A stretch of DNA of 64,000 nucleotides from Paenibacillus beijingensis (GTDB taxonomy: Bacteria > Bacillota > Bacilli > Paenibacillales > Paenibacillaceae). Under the pieces are notes generated by a model that made no database searches, had not been told where the DNA came from, and was given only the letters and a program-made list of their open reading frames with translations. A program made the translations under genes and the position numbers. Location: contig NZ_CP011058.1 in the NCBI RefSeq assembly GCF_000961095.1, positions 1,331,001-1,395,000 on the forward strand. Direction: 5' to 3'. Positions 26,801 to 34,705 of the stretch are shown piece after piece (positions within the stretch are counted from its first letter, which is position 1; each line of letters begins with the position of its first letter).

Positions 26801-28703
26801 GGTTGTCCGTATACGCCCACCGGTAAGGGACCGACGAAGGATCGACGGCAATGCCGAAGGTTGCGGCACCGCTGGCGCCGGGAAGCGTTTGAACCGTCAT
26901 CAAGCTGGACGCGTTCGTGGACGTCACTTCGGATACCAGGGCGGAAATCGGCGGCAAAAACTTGTTGATGAATTGCAAAGGAGCAAGCAAGTACTCAACT
27001 TCCGCCAGCGGCGTCTCCATGCCGTTGAACATGCCGAGCGTCAAATACCCCGGCTTCTTGGCTTCAAGGCTGCACGTCACTTTCGGTTCCAGATCGCCCT
27101 CCTGCAGCTCCCATTTGACGTTCAAGCGGGCATATTCATTTTCTCCCCGGAGAATAACGGTGTTGTTGCCGGGACTCTCCATCGACGAGGGAACAATCCA
27201 GCTCGGCACCCCGCTTCGGAAGATGTCGCCCGTCTCATAGTTCAGCGTTTGGCCGTCATATTGAACCTGCTGCTTCCATACCGGTGAGCCGTTAAAATAG
27301 TACGTGCTGATCGAGCTTTGATCCGCGAACAGGGTCATATATCCGAAGCTGCCGCCGCGGTCCTGGACGGCAACCCATGAATCGTCTTTCTTCAGCTCCA
27401 CCTTCTGTTGAATGGCCGTGCCTTGCGCTGTCGGAACTTCATAGAACGTGACGCGGGTATTGGCGTTTTCCAGCTTCCGGTTCGAAGCAGGCTCGGCCGG
27501 AGCATTGGCCCATTCCGGAAAGGCGAGCAAATTTGCAAAGGGCGAGCTGTTCTTCGCTTCCACGACGTCGCTTATCGCCAGCATTTGCTGGTAATTCTCC
27601 GGCGGGATCAAGGTCGGGTTATCGGTAATGAACAGCGAATCGAATCTGGCGAAAAAGGCCGACGTATCTTTCAGCATGACGTTTAATTCTCCGGCCGGAA
27701 GCTGCACGAGCCCGCCGTCTTCCCACCGGAAGCCGTTGCTTCCGTGCTTGCCGAACGCGCGGTCATACAGACCGCCGCCCAGCTCCACATTGAAAAATCT
27801 CGCGCCCTGCTGATTCGTCGCAAAATCCGAAGCCCGCACCCATACGCGGTAAGTGCCGGGAGCCTCAATGATGACAGAGGATTGCGCCGGCCGCGTGTTC
27901 TGCGCATTCGTGTCGGTTGCGCCCGCCAGGATGACATTATCGAAAGAACCGGTGAACGAGCTCAGCTGCCAGGAGCCGAAATCGTCCGCAAAACTGGAAG
28001 CCCGCAGCAGAAAGGAATGATGCCCGCCTGGATTTTCATCGGGCGCCTGATAGATTTTGATATCGTCAAAGGCAAGCCGGCTCGTCATAACCGATTTCAC
28101 TTTGAACGAGATGCGGTTGATGCTTTCCAGCTTTGCGCCGCCGACAAAGCTTTTATTGCCTAGCAGAATACGGTCGCCTTCCATGAGCGTCCACGTGTCG
28201 GTCACCGTATTGATATAAATTTTATAGTGATGCCACTCATTGGACGTAAAGCGATAGGCGCCGCTGACCAAATCATTGTTGGCCCGAAGCTGTCCCGCCT
28301 CCGCCGTGACCAGGACGGCTTCGGCGGTGCCCCCGCCTTCTTTCGTTCCATGCAGGACCGGAATTTGCTGATATTGCTCGTCATTCACTCTCACCTTATA
28401 TTCCACGACCACATTGCCGGACAAGCCGGGGAAAATCTTGCTCACATTGCTGCTCCCCGTACCGCTTGTATTTCGGATCTCCACAAATTTGTTCATCTGC
28501 TCTTCCACGATTTGCGCCGCGACCGGACCTGCCAGCGTCCAGCCCGACCCTGTCGGCAAATTTCCGGCCGTGTACGATTCAAAGGTGTCATCCACCGTGT
28601 ATGCGTTTTCAGAATCAGCTGCAATGGAGACGCCGGCAAAAGGAACGAGCTGCGCAATGATCAGAAGAGCGATGGCCAGCAAGATCAACCGCTTGGTTTT
28701 CAA
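23856..28703 (-). CDS. Large secreted multidomain carbohydrate-active protein with C-terminal FIMAH domain
   Basis: A 1615-residue exported protein. Order as read: signal peptide (1-28); a concanavalin-like sandwich (about 35-225, starting FESYTAGNLPTGSGW); a jelly-roll carbohydrate-binding-like domain (about 230-365, RVWVRASDFATNQQGARFF); a beta-rich domain (about 380-680); an alpha-helical toroid-like domain (about 690-1130, with DARPNVSALLDLYEASNDAK and WSVEGTATYFWQDSTN); a beta domain; an OmpL47-type repeat (about 1335-1430); an Ig-like segment (PVVQWSGGGTYTVSQ); and a FIMAH-type C-terminal domain (about 1530-1612). This order fits an extracellular polysaccharide lyase or hydrolase that starts glycan breakdown. 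I do not recognise a known catalytic family, so activity is unassigned. Confidence 0.75.
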   Translation of the reverse strand: MKTKRLILLAIALLIIAQLVPFAGVSIAADSENAYTVDDTFESYTAGNLPTGSGWTLAGPVAAQIVEEQMNKFVEIRNTSGTGSSNVSKIFPGLSGNVVVEYKVRVNDEQYQQIPVLHGTKEGGGTAEAVLVTAEAGQLRANNDLVSGAYRFTSNEWHHYKIYINTVTDTWTLMEGDRILLGNKSFVGGAKLESINRISFKVKSVMTSRLAFDDIKIYQAPDENPGGHHSFLLRASSFADDFGSWQLSSFTGSFDNVILAGATDTNAQNTRPAQSSVIIEAPGTYRVWVRASDFATNQQGARFFNVELGGGLYDRAFGKHGSNGFRWEDGGLVQLPAGELNVMLKDTSAFFARFDSLFITDNPTLIPPENYQQMLAISDVVEAKNSSPFANLLAFPEWANAPAEPASNRKLENANTRVTFYEVPTAQGTAIQQKVELKKDDSWVAVQDRGGSFGYMTLFADQSSISTYYFNGSPVWKQQVQYDGQTLNYETGDIFRSGVPSWIVPSSMESPGNNTVILRGENEYARLNVKWELQEGDLEPKVTCSLEAKKPGYLTLGMFNGMETPLAEVEYLLAPLQFINKFLPPISALVSEVTSTNASSLMTVQTLPGASGAATFGIAVDPSSVPYRWAYTDNQKFGLGIRGRDGGVQPQLFAPLLGMPDSRFEAGTAYEISYRPIYALDSWYPAYKHIVSDLYKVRDVRENLNASVTDTVFNLHDLIMNDAYSGWSDNAKGFANMEVKNQYKQPVPLVMLQEYLLTEDPAFYERRTIPTLAYLLTRSREDLALPGSTHPVLPIGKPTQFYGTGIFANMYAMTRGLVPAYRQIGVEGPVKGSVTPQIPAWLDKVYRYRETGDAEMLNQAKQEADQYLNANLYGGRYSDPNGAFYALDARPNVSALLDLYEASNDAKYLDAAVQSARQLLTSTWTQPLVPDGTIHIDADWIRQRGFWSDDWANQTYFWNGLVRHRLGNEQPFSNDDNGPNGPADNIDTLTSSDVPAWLTSRIGWSVEGTATYFWQDSTNVTMTNWAADLLRLAAYTGDTLFETVARNEIIGRAASYPGYYIGKDMTHYMQADYPYTGPDTTNIYYHHIPVYMGILQDYLFAQAWKWSEGSIKFPSVRQYGYVWFENRVYGLEPGTFYGEQGMWPWLKRGLIATDNKQVDWIASRKDGVFGVALMNEAPQTTEVTVTLGDEVTGGKPINGTATVHLPGGAVSEAAVVNGQLTVAIPAKSLAAVTLHDVPVKAPNFAEIDKAAMSAQPTGNTVAEPASADDFGKGIVLQIDPASYYAYVFVPHTNTQIQKAVLHYQTGDGAWLTKEETDFPFEFIEKVPEVKDAFNYFVEITDLQGNVSRSAAKVLKPLSYDTVKPVTAASIAPQPTESGWNAQDAEIRFQSADSGGSGVSRIVYSIDNGPEQRIDSSSGSVAVAEEGIHQVKYFAYDGAGNKEEERQLPVKIDRTQPVVQWSGGGTYTVSQSVYVTCQAADALSGLVGQPCSAPIIDMEAYELGTGEHPLTVTAADAAGNETVSGTNVTVVVTVESLVELVQRFLLEGGDTTLENALISKLEAAIASLEGGQDEAYINQLQSFINQIEAQSGKKIDSSKAELLIRLTQELQTVEQG

Positions 28704-28782
28704 GATTCATGCCTCCAATTCGTAAGGCGATGGGGACCGATCATCCGATCCCCGTGCTGCCCCGATTTTCATGACCATTTTC

Positions 28783-30363
28783 TCAAGCTTTGCTTAATTT
28801 TTTGATATAATCGTTCATTTGCCGGACGTATTCTTCTCCGCCGTTCTTGTACCATCCGTCCAGAAGCTCGTCGAATTTGCCGACCGGTTCATCCCCGAGC
28901 ACAATTTTCATGATCGTCTGCTGCCACACCTTTTGATAATCCATGTAGTTGGGCTGTTTCGAAGCATCGGGAACATAATCGAGCGACAAATTAGGCACGA
29001 CGCTGCTTACCGACCGGTCAAGCCACGGTTTAATGATGTTCAGGTCTTCGGTCGAAGTGCCGGGATCGATGAAGAAGTCCGAGTCTCCCGCCCGTCTCAT
29101 CGAATTTCGCCGCAAGGGCGCCGGCTGCCTTTCCTTCATGTATTGCTTGCTGCCGTCAACCACTTGGTAGTCGGTCCCTTCGTATCCTTCCTTCACCTTC
29201 GTCCACGCCTCGTCGGTCAGCCAGTAATTGAGCACCTCCACCGCCTTTTGCGGATTTTCGCTCCCCTTCATGATCGCCCACAACCCCCACATTCCGGTGC
29301 TCGCTTCGGATGGAGGCGCCCCTTTCACTTCACCCTGCTCGTTCTTGACATGAACAAACGTGACTTCGGCATCCGGATTCAGCTTTTTCACTTCATCCCG
29401 GTAGGAAATATACGTGCCGGCAAAGGCGGGCACAACGCCGGCGACGCCCCGGAAAAAGCCCTCGTATGCCTTGGTGCTGTCCGTCGTGGCGGAATTCGGC
29501 TCGAACAGCCCTTCCTTGTACAGATCCTGCGTATATTGAAGCGCCTTCTTGTAACCGTCGCTCGTACGGTCGTACATCAGATCGATGTATTCATAGGATC
29601 CGCCGCTCGCCTTCTGCCACCCCAATTCGCCGAACGACGAAGCGACAATGGGCTGAAGCACCTTGTTCTTGTCGACCGAGCCGGCGAACCCGTAGGTGTC
29701 GTTCTTGCCGTTCCGGTCCGGATCGTTCTTGGTGAATTTCCGTAATATGTCGGCGAACTGCTCCAGCGTGACCGTTCCGTCGGCCGGCAGCTCGATCCCG
29801 ACGTTCGCGGCCCAGTCCTTCCGTATCCAGTACCCGTCATTCCGGACGACGGACGTACGCGGAATGCCGTAAATGTTGTCGTCCTGATTGACCTTGAGTA
29901 CATCCCAGGTTGTATCGTACGTATACTTCTTGATTTCGGGCGCTTGGTCCAAATAACCGTTGACCGGAAGCACGATGCCGTCGCGAACCGCATTTAGAAA
30001 GCTTGGATCGGATGCGGACGGGAAATAGACGATGTCCGGGTAATCGCCCGTCGAAAGCATGAGCTGCAGCCGCTCTTTGTAACCGGTCGTCGGCGGAACT
30101 TCAACCGTCAGCTTTGTGTTCGTCCCTTTTTCGATCATGTCCATGAAATGCCTGTCGGTGTCGAAGAAAGAAGCTACGCCGTAGTCTGCCATCATTTTGA
30201 TCTCAACCGGCTGCTGCTCCTGCTGCTGTTGCTGTCCGTTCGGCGATGCCGTTCCCGTATCTTGCTGCGGTTGTCCCGCATTGTTGTTGCCGCTGCAAGC
30301 AGCCGTCGCGAGTATGGACAACACGACAATAAAGCCCGCAATCCCCCTGTGCAATCTGTTCAT
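28783..30363 (-). CDS. LplA-type sugar ABC transporter substrate-binding lipoprotein
   Basis: A 526-residue lipoprotein. The signal peptide ends with the lipobox LATAAC (cysteine 23) and a Gln/Asn-rich tether with QQQQQEQQ. Family marks include DRHFMDMIEKGTNTKL, STGDYPDIVYFPSA and the helical C-terminal part with QQTIMKIVLGDEPVGKFDEL. I use the ATG at 30363, which is preceded by AGGAGGAG; an upstream ATG at 30399 lacks such a site. It serves the two permeases encoded just upstream (31320-32285 and 30430-31326). The substrate is probably an oligosaccharide containing rhamnose, judging by the enzymes beside it. Confidence 0.9.
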   Translation of the reverse strand: MNRLHRGIAGFIVVLSILATAACSGNNNAGQPQQDTGTASPNGQQQQQEQQPVEIKMMADYGVASFFDTDRHFMDMIEKGTNTKLTVEVPPTTGYKERLQLMLSTGDYPDIVYFPSASDPSFLNAVRDGIVLPVNGYLDQAPEIKKYTYDTTWDVLKVNQDDNIYGIPRTSVVRNDGYWIRKDWAANVGIELPADGTVTLEQFADILRKFTKNDPDRNGKNDTYGFAGSVDKNKVLQPIVASSFGELGWQKASGGSYEYIDLMYDRTSDGYKKALQYTQDLYKEGLFEPNSATTDSTKAYEGFFRGVAGVVPAFAGTYISYRDEVKKLNPDAEVTFVHVKNEQGEVKGAPPSEASTGMWGLWAIMKGSENPQKAVEVLNYWLTDEAWTKVKEGYEGTDYQVVDGSKQYMKERQPAPLRRNSMRRAGDSDFFIDPGTSTEDLNIIKPWLDRSVSSVVPNLSLDYVPDASKQPNYMDYQKVWQQTIMKIVLGDEPVGKFDELLDGWYKNGGEEYVRQMNDYIKKLSKA

Positions 30364-30429
30364 GTTTTCAGTCTCCTCCTGTTTAGGATGAATACCCAAT
30401 ATTTCAAGCAGAAACGGTTGCCGCCTTTA

Positions 30430-31326
30430 TTACCCCTTGACGGAACCGAGCATAATGCCCTTCACAAAATATTTCTGGACGAACGGATAGACGAACAGAA
30501 TCGGAAGAATGACAATGATGAGCGATGCGTACTTGATATTCTCCGTCATGACCTGGTCCATGCTCATCTCCGCCGCATTGCCGCCCGAAGCAAGCTCCCG
30601 CATTTTCGAGGCTTCGATCACTTCGCGCAGAAACAGCATGAGCGGCCACTTGTCGACGCTGCGGATGTAGACGATCCCGGTGAAAAAGTTGTTCCAGTAC
30701 GTCACGGCCGCAAACAGGCACAAGGTGGCGATGATCGGTTTGGAGAGCGGAACGATGATGCGCCATAAAATATACGGGTCGGACGCCCCGTCGATTTTGG
30801 CCGCTTCCTCCAGCTCTTCCGGCAGGTTCTCCATGAAGTTTTTCATCAGGATCAGGCTGAATCCCGTCAGCAGCGGCGGAAGGACGAGCGCGGCCAGCGT
30901 ATCGAGCAAGCCGAGCGTCTTCATCAAATAATAGTTTGGAATCATGCCCCCGTTAAACAGCATCGTGAAGATGACAAGGAGCATAAACAGCTGCCGGCCT
31001 TTCAGATGCTTCTTCGAGAGCGGGTAGCCGGTCAGAATATAAAGCGCAGCGCCGATCGATACGCCGGACACGGTGACGATAATCGTGTTCAGATAACTTC
31101 GCCACAACACCGGATTCGCCATAATCTGGCGGTAGGCGTCGACATTGAAGCCTTCCGGCCAGATCCGCATCGGGTTGTCGATATAAGCGGTGTAGGAGCT
31201 GAAGGATACCGCCGTTACGTTGACGATCGGATACAGCATCATAATCCCGATAATGACCAGCAGCGTGTGATTGACGATATTGAACATATTGAGCCGTTTT
31301 CTTTTTCTCATGCCAATCCCTACCAT
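30430..31326 (-). CDS. YtcP-type sugar ABC transporter permease
   Basis: A 298-residue membrane subunit of the CUT1/YtcP type with six membrane segments. The EAA loop EAAKIDGASDPYILWRIIVP lies near residue 183, and the family C-terminus YFVKGIMLGSVKG is intact. The start overlaps the end of the LplB-type gene by 7 bases; an ATG five codons further in (MRKRKRLN) is an alternative. This is the complete counterpart of the permease that is a remnant at 4566-4814. Confidence 0.92.
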   Translation of the reverse strand: MVGIGMRKRKRLNMFNIVNHTLLVIIGIMMLYPIVNVTAVSFSSYTAYIDNPMRIWPEGFNVDAYRQIMANPVLWRSYLNTIIVTVSGVSIGAALYILTGYPLSKKHLKGRQLFMLLVIFTMLFNGGMIPNYYLMKTLGLLDTLAALVLPPLLTGFSLILMKNFMENLPEELEEAAKIDGASDPYILWRIIVPLSKPIIATLCLFAAVTYWNNFFTGIVYIRSVDKWPLMLFLREVIEASKMRELASGGNAAEMSMDQVMTENIKYASLIIVILPILFVYPFVQKYFVKGIMLGSVKG

Positions 31327-32285
31327 ATTTGATTTCCGAATCTTCGCGCCAACCGGTTGGCCAGCACGATGAGAACGAAGCCGACAACAGCCTTGAACAC
31401 TCCGGCAGCCGTCGCAAACGAAAGCCGGCCATCCACCAAGCCGATTCGATACGTGTACGTATCGAATACATCCGCCACCGAATACGTCGACGTATTGTAA
31501 AGCAGAAACACTTGTTCGAACCCGTTGTCCAGAATGTTGCCGATCCGCAAAATGAGCAGCACAATAATCGTGGTCATAATGCTCGGGATCGTAATATGCC
31601 GGATTTGCTGAAAACGGTTGGCTCCGTCCATACGGGCCGATTCATACAGCGTGGGGTCGATATTCGTCATGGCGGCCAAATAAATGATCGTCCCCCAGCC
31701 AAGCTCCTTCCACACCTCCGCGGAGACGATGATGCTGCGGAAGTAAGCCGGTTCCAGCAAAAAATGAATCGGCTCTCCGCCCATCGCCATAATGACGCGA
31801 TTGACCCATCCGTTGTCGGGGGACAGAAACTGGATGATCATGCCGGAAAGCACGACCCAGGAAATAAAATGGGGAAGATAGAACACCGTTTGCGAGATCC
31901 GCTTGAACAAGGCGCTGCGCACTTCGTTCAGCATGATCGCGACCAAAATCGGAGCCGGAAATCCCCATATGATCTGATACGTGCTGAGCACGAGCGAATT
32001 GCGCAAAATGGTAAAAAAATCGCGCGACTGGAACAGGTAATAAAAATTGTCAAACCCGATCCATGAAGATCCCCAAATTCCTTTGACCAGGCTAAAATCT
32101 TTAAAAGCGATTACAATTCCGAACATCGGCACATATTTGAATACGATGAAATACGTGAATCCCGGGATCAGAAAGAAATACAGCCATTTGTTCTTGAGCA
32201 AATACTTGAAATTGATCGTGCGCTCGCGCTGCCGCTTCAGTCCGGCAATGGCGGCGTTTGAAGCGCTTTCGTAATCCGGCGACAT
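31320..32285 (-). CDS. LplB-type sugar ABC transporter permease
   Basis: A 321-residue membrane subunit. The ATG at 32285 is preceded by GAGGAGGTG; the open frame continues to 32861 but that part is antisense-like overlap with the rhamnosidase gene and has no family similarity. Membrane segments start near residue 32 (WLYFFLIPGFTYFIVF), and the EAA-type loop is ESARMDGANRFQQIRHITIP near residue 212. It ends FGNQIW as in the family. Order LplB - YtcP - binding protein is standard. No ATPase gene is present locally. Confidence 0.92.
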   Translation of the reverse strand: MSPDYESASNAAIAGLKRQRERTINFKYLLKNKWLYFFLIPGFTYFIVFKYVPMFGIVIAFKDFSLVKGIWGSSWIGFDNFYYLFQSRDFFTILRNSLVLSTYQIIWGFPAPILVAIMLNEVRSALFKRISQTVFYLPHFISWVVLSGMIIQFLSPDNGWVNRVIMAMGGEPIHFLLEPAYFRSIIVSAEVWKELGWGTIIYLAAMTNIDPTLYESARMDGANRFQQIRHITIPSIMTTIIVLLILRIGNILDNGFEQVFLLYNTSTYSVADVFDTYTYRIGLVDGRLSFATAAGVFKAVVGFVLIVLANRLARRFGNQIW

Positions 32286-32308
32286 GGTCTGCACCTCCTC
32301 TGTGTAGC

Positions 32309-34705
32309 TTACGTTGTCTCTTCTCTTAAACAGTAGCCTGCGACGGGAAAAATATGGACTTCGTAGCCGTTCGTTCCGGCAACGGAATAATAAAGCGTGT
32401 CCGCTTCTTTCCGCCACTCGATGCGGATCGTTCCGCCGCCTGCCGGCAAGCTTCCTTCGCAGCGGGAGAGAAAGGAAGGATCGAACTGCAGCTCTAGCCG
32501 CCGGGTCGCATGGTCCAATGTCCGGACTCCGAGCGCATTCCGGTACAGCCAGTGGACGACATGCGATGCAAAGCCGTGGTTGCAGCTTGCCCGCTCCGAC
32601 ATATGCTCCCACAACGTTCCCGTTTTTGCCGCCATGTAGTGGAAGTATCCCTCCATCTGTTCCAGGACGTTCCTGCCGAGGCCGTAACGGGAGAGCAGCT
32701 CGAGACGAAGGTAATTCCCGATAAACGCGTTCGCCGGATAAACGTGCGGAAAGAGGTTTTCCTTCTGCCTGGACGGCCCGAACGAGCGGACAAGCAGATC
32801 CCACAGCTTCGGATGGCTTACGGGATCGGCGATGCCGAACATGAAAGCGTAATACTGGCAAACCTCGGTCGTTTCCCGGTTTTGCACCAGCTTGCCGACT
32901 TGGCGAATCGCCTGATCGATAAAAAAGGTTCCGTCAAACGCCTGATCGCGGATCTTCGCTCTCACTTGTTCGGCTTGAGCCAGCAGATCGCCGTCGCCGT
33001 ACAATCGGCCGGCCGCGGACAGCGCCCCTGCATAGAGCATATTGGTCGGATAGTTCACGCCTTGCACAAGCTCATTGGCTTTGGACCATTCAACGAAAAT
33101 CCAGCCCTGCAAATTTTCCAGCAAGCCGTCTTCGTTCCGAAACGTGCGGAAATAATTGAACAGACGGTCCGTCTTTTCCTTTGCCTGCATCACCAGCTTG
33201 CGGTCTCCCGTACGGCCGGCATATTCTTCAAGCTCGAGGACGAACCACAGCATCCAATTGGGGATGAATCTGCCGTCGTCATGGTCCGCAGGGTAGCACA
33301 TGGGCAGCACGCCATCCGGCAGATGGGCGAACCGCTGCGGCAGCAAATAGTTTTGCAGAAAATTCGTTTCCACGGCGGCCGCGCCCGTCAGCACATACTC
33401 CGCGCGGGAAGTGAAGAAGCTGTCGCACAGCCATCCCGCCCGTTCGCGGGAAGGGCAGTCCATATAGAGGTCTACCGCATTCTGCTTGAACGTCTCCACT
33501 CCGGCCGCGAAGATCTCGTTAAGCGGTTCCCTGTCGCAGCGGAAGGAAGCGGTCTCCGTGTCGGGGTTGATATATTCCCGCAGCGACACAGCCTCCACGG
33601 CCACCTCCCCTCGCATCACCATCAGTTTGGCATAGCGCAGCGTATAGGGTTCCATGCTCTCCAAGTCATATTGGCCCGGCTCCAGCTCATAACCGATCGC
33701 ATTCACGCAGACGAGTCGGAGGAAATCGACATCTCCTTGCCCGCTCAATATTTCGTCAAAGGTGATATAGAGCTTGGCCGGCTTCTTCACGGTCAGTCTG
33801 ACGCCGACAAAGCCGGTCAGGTTGAGTCCGAAATCGAGGATGGCGAATCGGCCTTCCTGCAAAATCCGCGTTTCGGCGGCTTCATATCGCTCCGACAGCT
33901 CGCGGCGCTCGACCGTCCTTGTTTCCTGCAATTCATCGGAAACAAGCAGCTCCAGTTCGTCTATCCGATAACCGGCAAGGCCTGACCCCACCGACACAAG
34001 CGAGCGGTTCCTCCAGTAGCTTTCCGGCGGGTATCCGGCTTCGAACCGGCCTTCGGCAACGACCGCCGCCGGATTCCGGAGTTCAAAAGCGGGATAGGAC
34101 ACGCCTCTTGGCAGCAGCGCCTTCGGCGCAGCTTCCGAGCATGGACCGGCAGCGACCGGCGCATCGGCAGCGGTTATCCAATCGCGCGTGTTCGCTTTCA
34201 ACCTGTAATATTCGATAAATGTCCGTTGGAAGCTGTACCGCTGCACCTTCTGGATCCGCTCATCGAGACGGAACGGCGTGAAATGTCCGTTATCCGCCGA
34301 GGTATAAGCGATGATCCGGCTGCCGCTCTGCAACTCCGCCTGCAGGAAGGACGGCTGGTTCAGCACATAATAGCCGTTGGCATTATAACCGGCGACTTCA
34401 ATGGCAATGACATTGCGGCCAGGCTTCAGCGCATCGGTCAAATCCCATTGATCCACCCGGTAATAGCCGTGCGGACCTCTTGCAGGCCCGTGCCCGATAA
34501 AGGTTCCGCACACGTGAACCCTGTACAGGCTGGATGCCGTTAAACGAAGCAGCATCGGCTCCTCCCCGTCCGGTTCCACAATGGCGCGGAAGCCGGCCGT
34601 TACGTTCATTTCATGTTCAAGGCCGTCAAGCCACACCGGTTTGGCCCTCTCAAAATGTTCCGATTGTGCGGATTGTGCGGATTGTGTGAAATAAGAATCT
34701 GTCAC
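32309..34705 (-). CDS. GH78-like alpha-L-rhamnosidase (six-hairpin glycosidase)
   Basis: A 798-residue protein without a signal peptide. It has N-terminal beta domains with the sugar-binding type stretch HGPARGPHGYYRVDQWDL and AIEVAGYNANGYYVLNQPSF, then the (alpha/alpha)6 barrel with DCPSRERAGWLCDSFFTSRA, the counterpart of the GH78 acidic motif, and GTLWEHMSERASCNHGFASH, which holds the second catalytic glutamate. I choose the GTG at 34705, whose bases overlap the upstream stop as GTGA; a GTG at 34720 is also open. The first codons include three copies of a 9-base direct repeat, giving AQSAQSEH. Confidence 0.85.
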   Translation of the reverse strand: MTDSYFTQSAQSAQSEHFERAKPVWLDGLEHEMNVTAGFRAIVEPDGEEPMLLRLTASSLYRVHVCGTFIGHGPARGPHGYYRVDQWDLTDALKPGRNVIAIEVAGYNANGYYVLNQPSFLQAELQSGSRIIAYTSADNGHFTPFRLDERIQKVQRYSFQRTFIEYYRLKANTRDWITAADAPVAAGPCSEAAPKALLPRGVSYPAFELRNPAAVVAEGRFEAGYPPESYWRNRSLVSVGSGLAGYRIDELELLVSDELQETRTVERRELSERYEAAETRILQEGRFAILDFGLNLTGFVGVRLTVKKPAKLYITFDEILSGQGDVDFLRLVCVNAIGYELEPGQYDLESMEPYTLRYAKLMVMRGEVAVEAVSLREYINPDTETASFRCDREPLNEIFAAGVETFKQNAVDLYMDCPSRERAGWLCDSFFTSRAEYVLTGAAAVETNFLQNYLLPQRFAHLPDGVLPMCYPADHDDGRFIPNWMLWFVLELEEYAGRTGDRKLVMQAKEKTDRLFNYFRTFRNEDGLLENLQGWIFVEWSKANELVQGVNYPTNMLYAGALSAAGRLYGDGDLLAQAEQVRAKIRDQAFDGTFFIDQAIRQVGKLVQNRETTEVCQYYAFMFGIADPVSHPKLWDLLVRSFGPSRQKENLFPHVYPANAFIGNYLRLELLSRYGLGRNVLEQMEGYFHYMAAKTGTLWEHMSERASCNHGFASHVVHWLYRNALGVRTLDHATRRLELQFDPSFLSRCEGSLPAGGGTIRIEWRKEADTLYYSVAGTNGYEVHIFPVAGYCLREETT
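34662..34688. repeat. Three tandem 9-base repeats at the start of the GH78-like gene
   Basis: GATTGTGCG occurs at 34662-34670 and 34671-34679, with a variant GATTGTGTG at 34680-34688. They encode a short SAQ repeat at the N-terminus and could change length by slippage without shifting the frame. Confidence 0.7.

Noticed and set aside
32286..32861. N-terminal extension of the LplB-type permease
   Set aside because: The extra 192 codons overlap the rhamnosidase gene and do not resemble permeases. An ATG at 32285 with GAGGAGG marks the real start.
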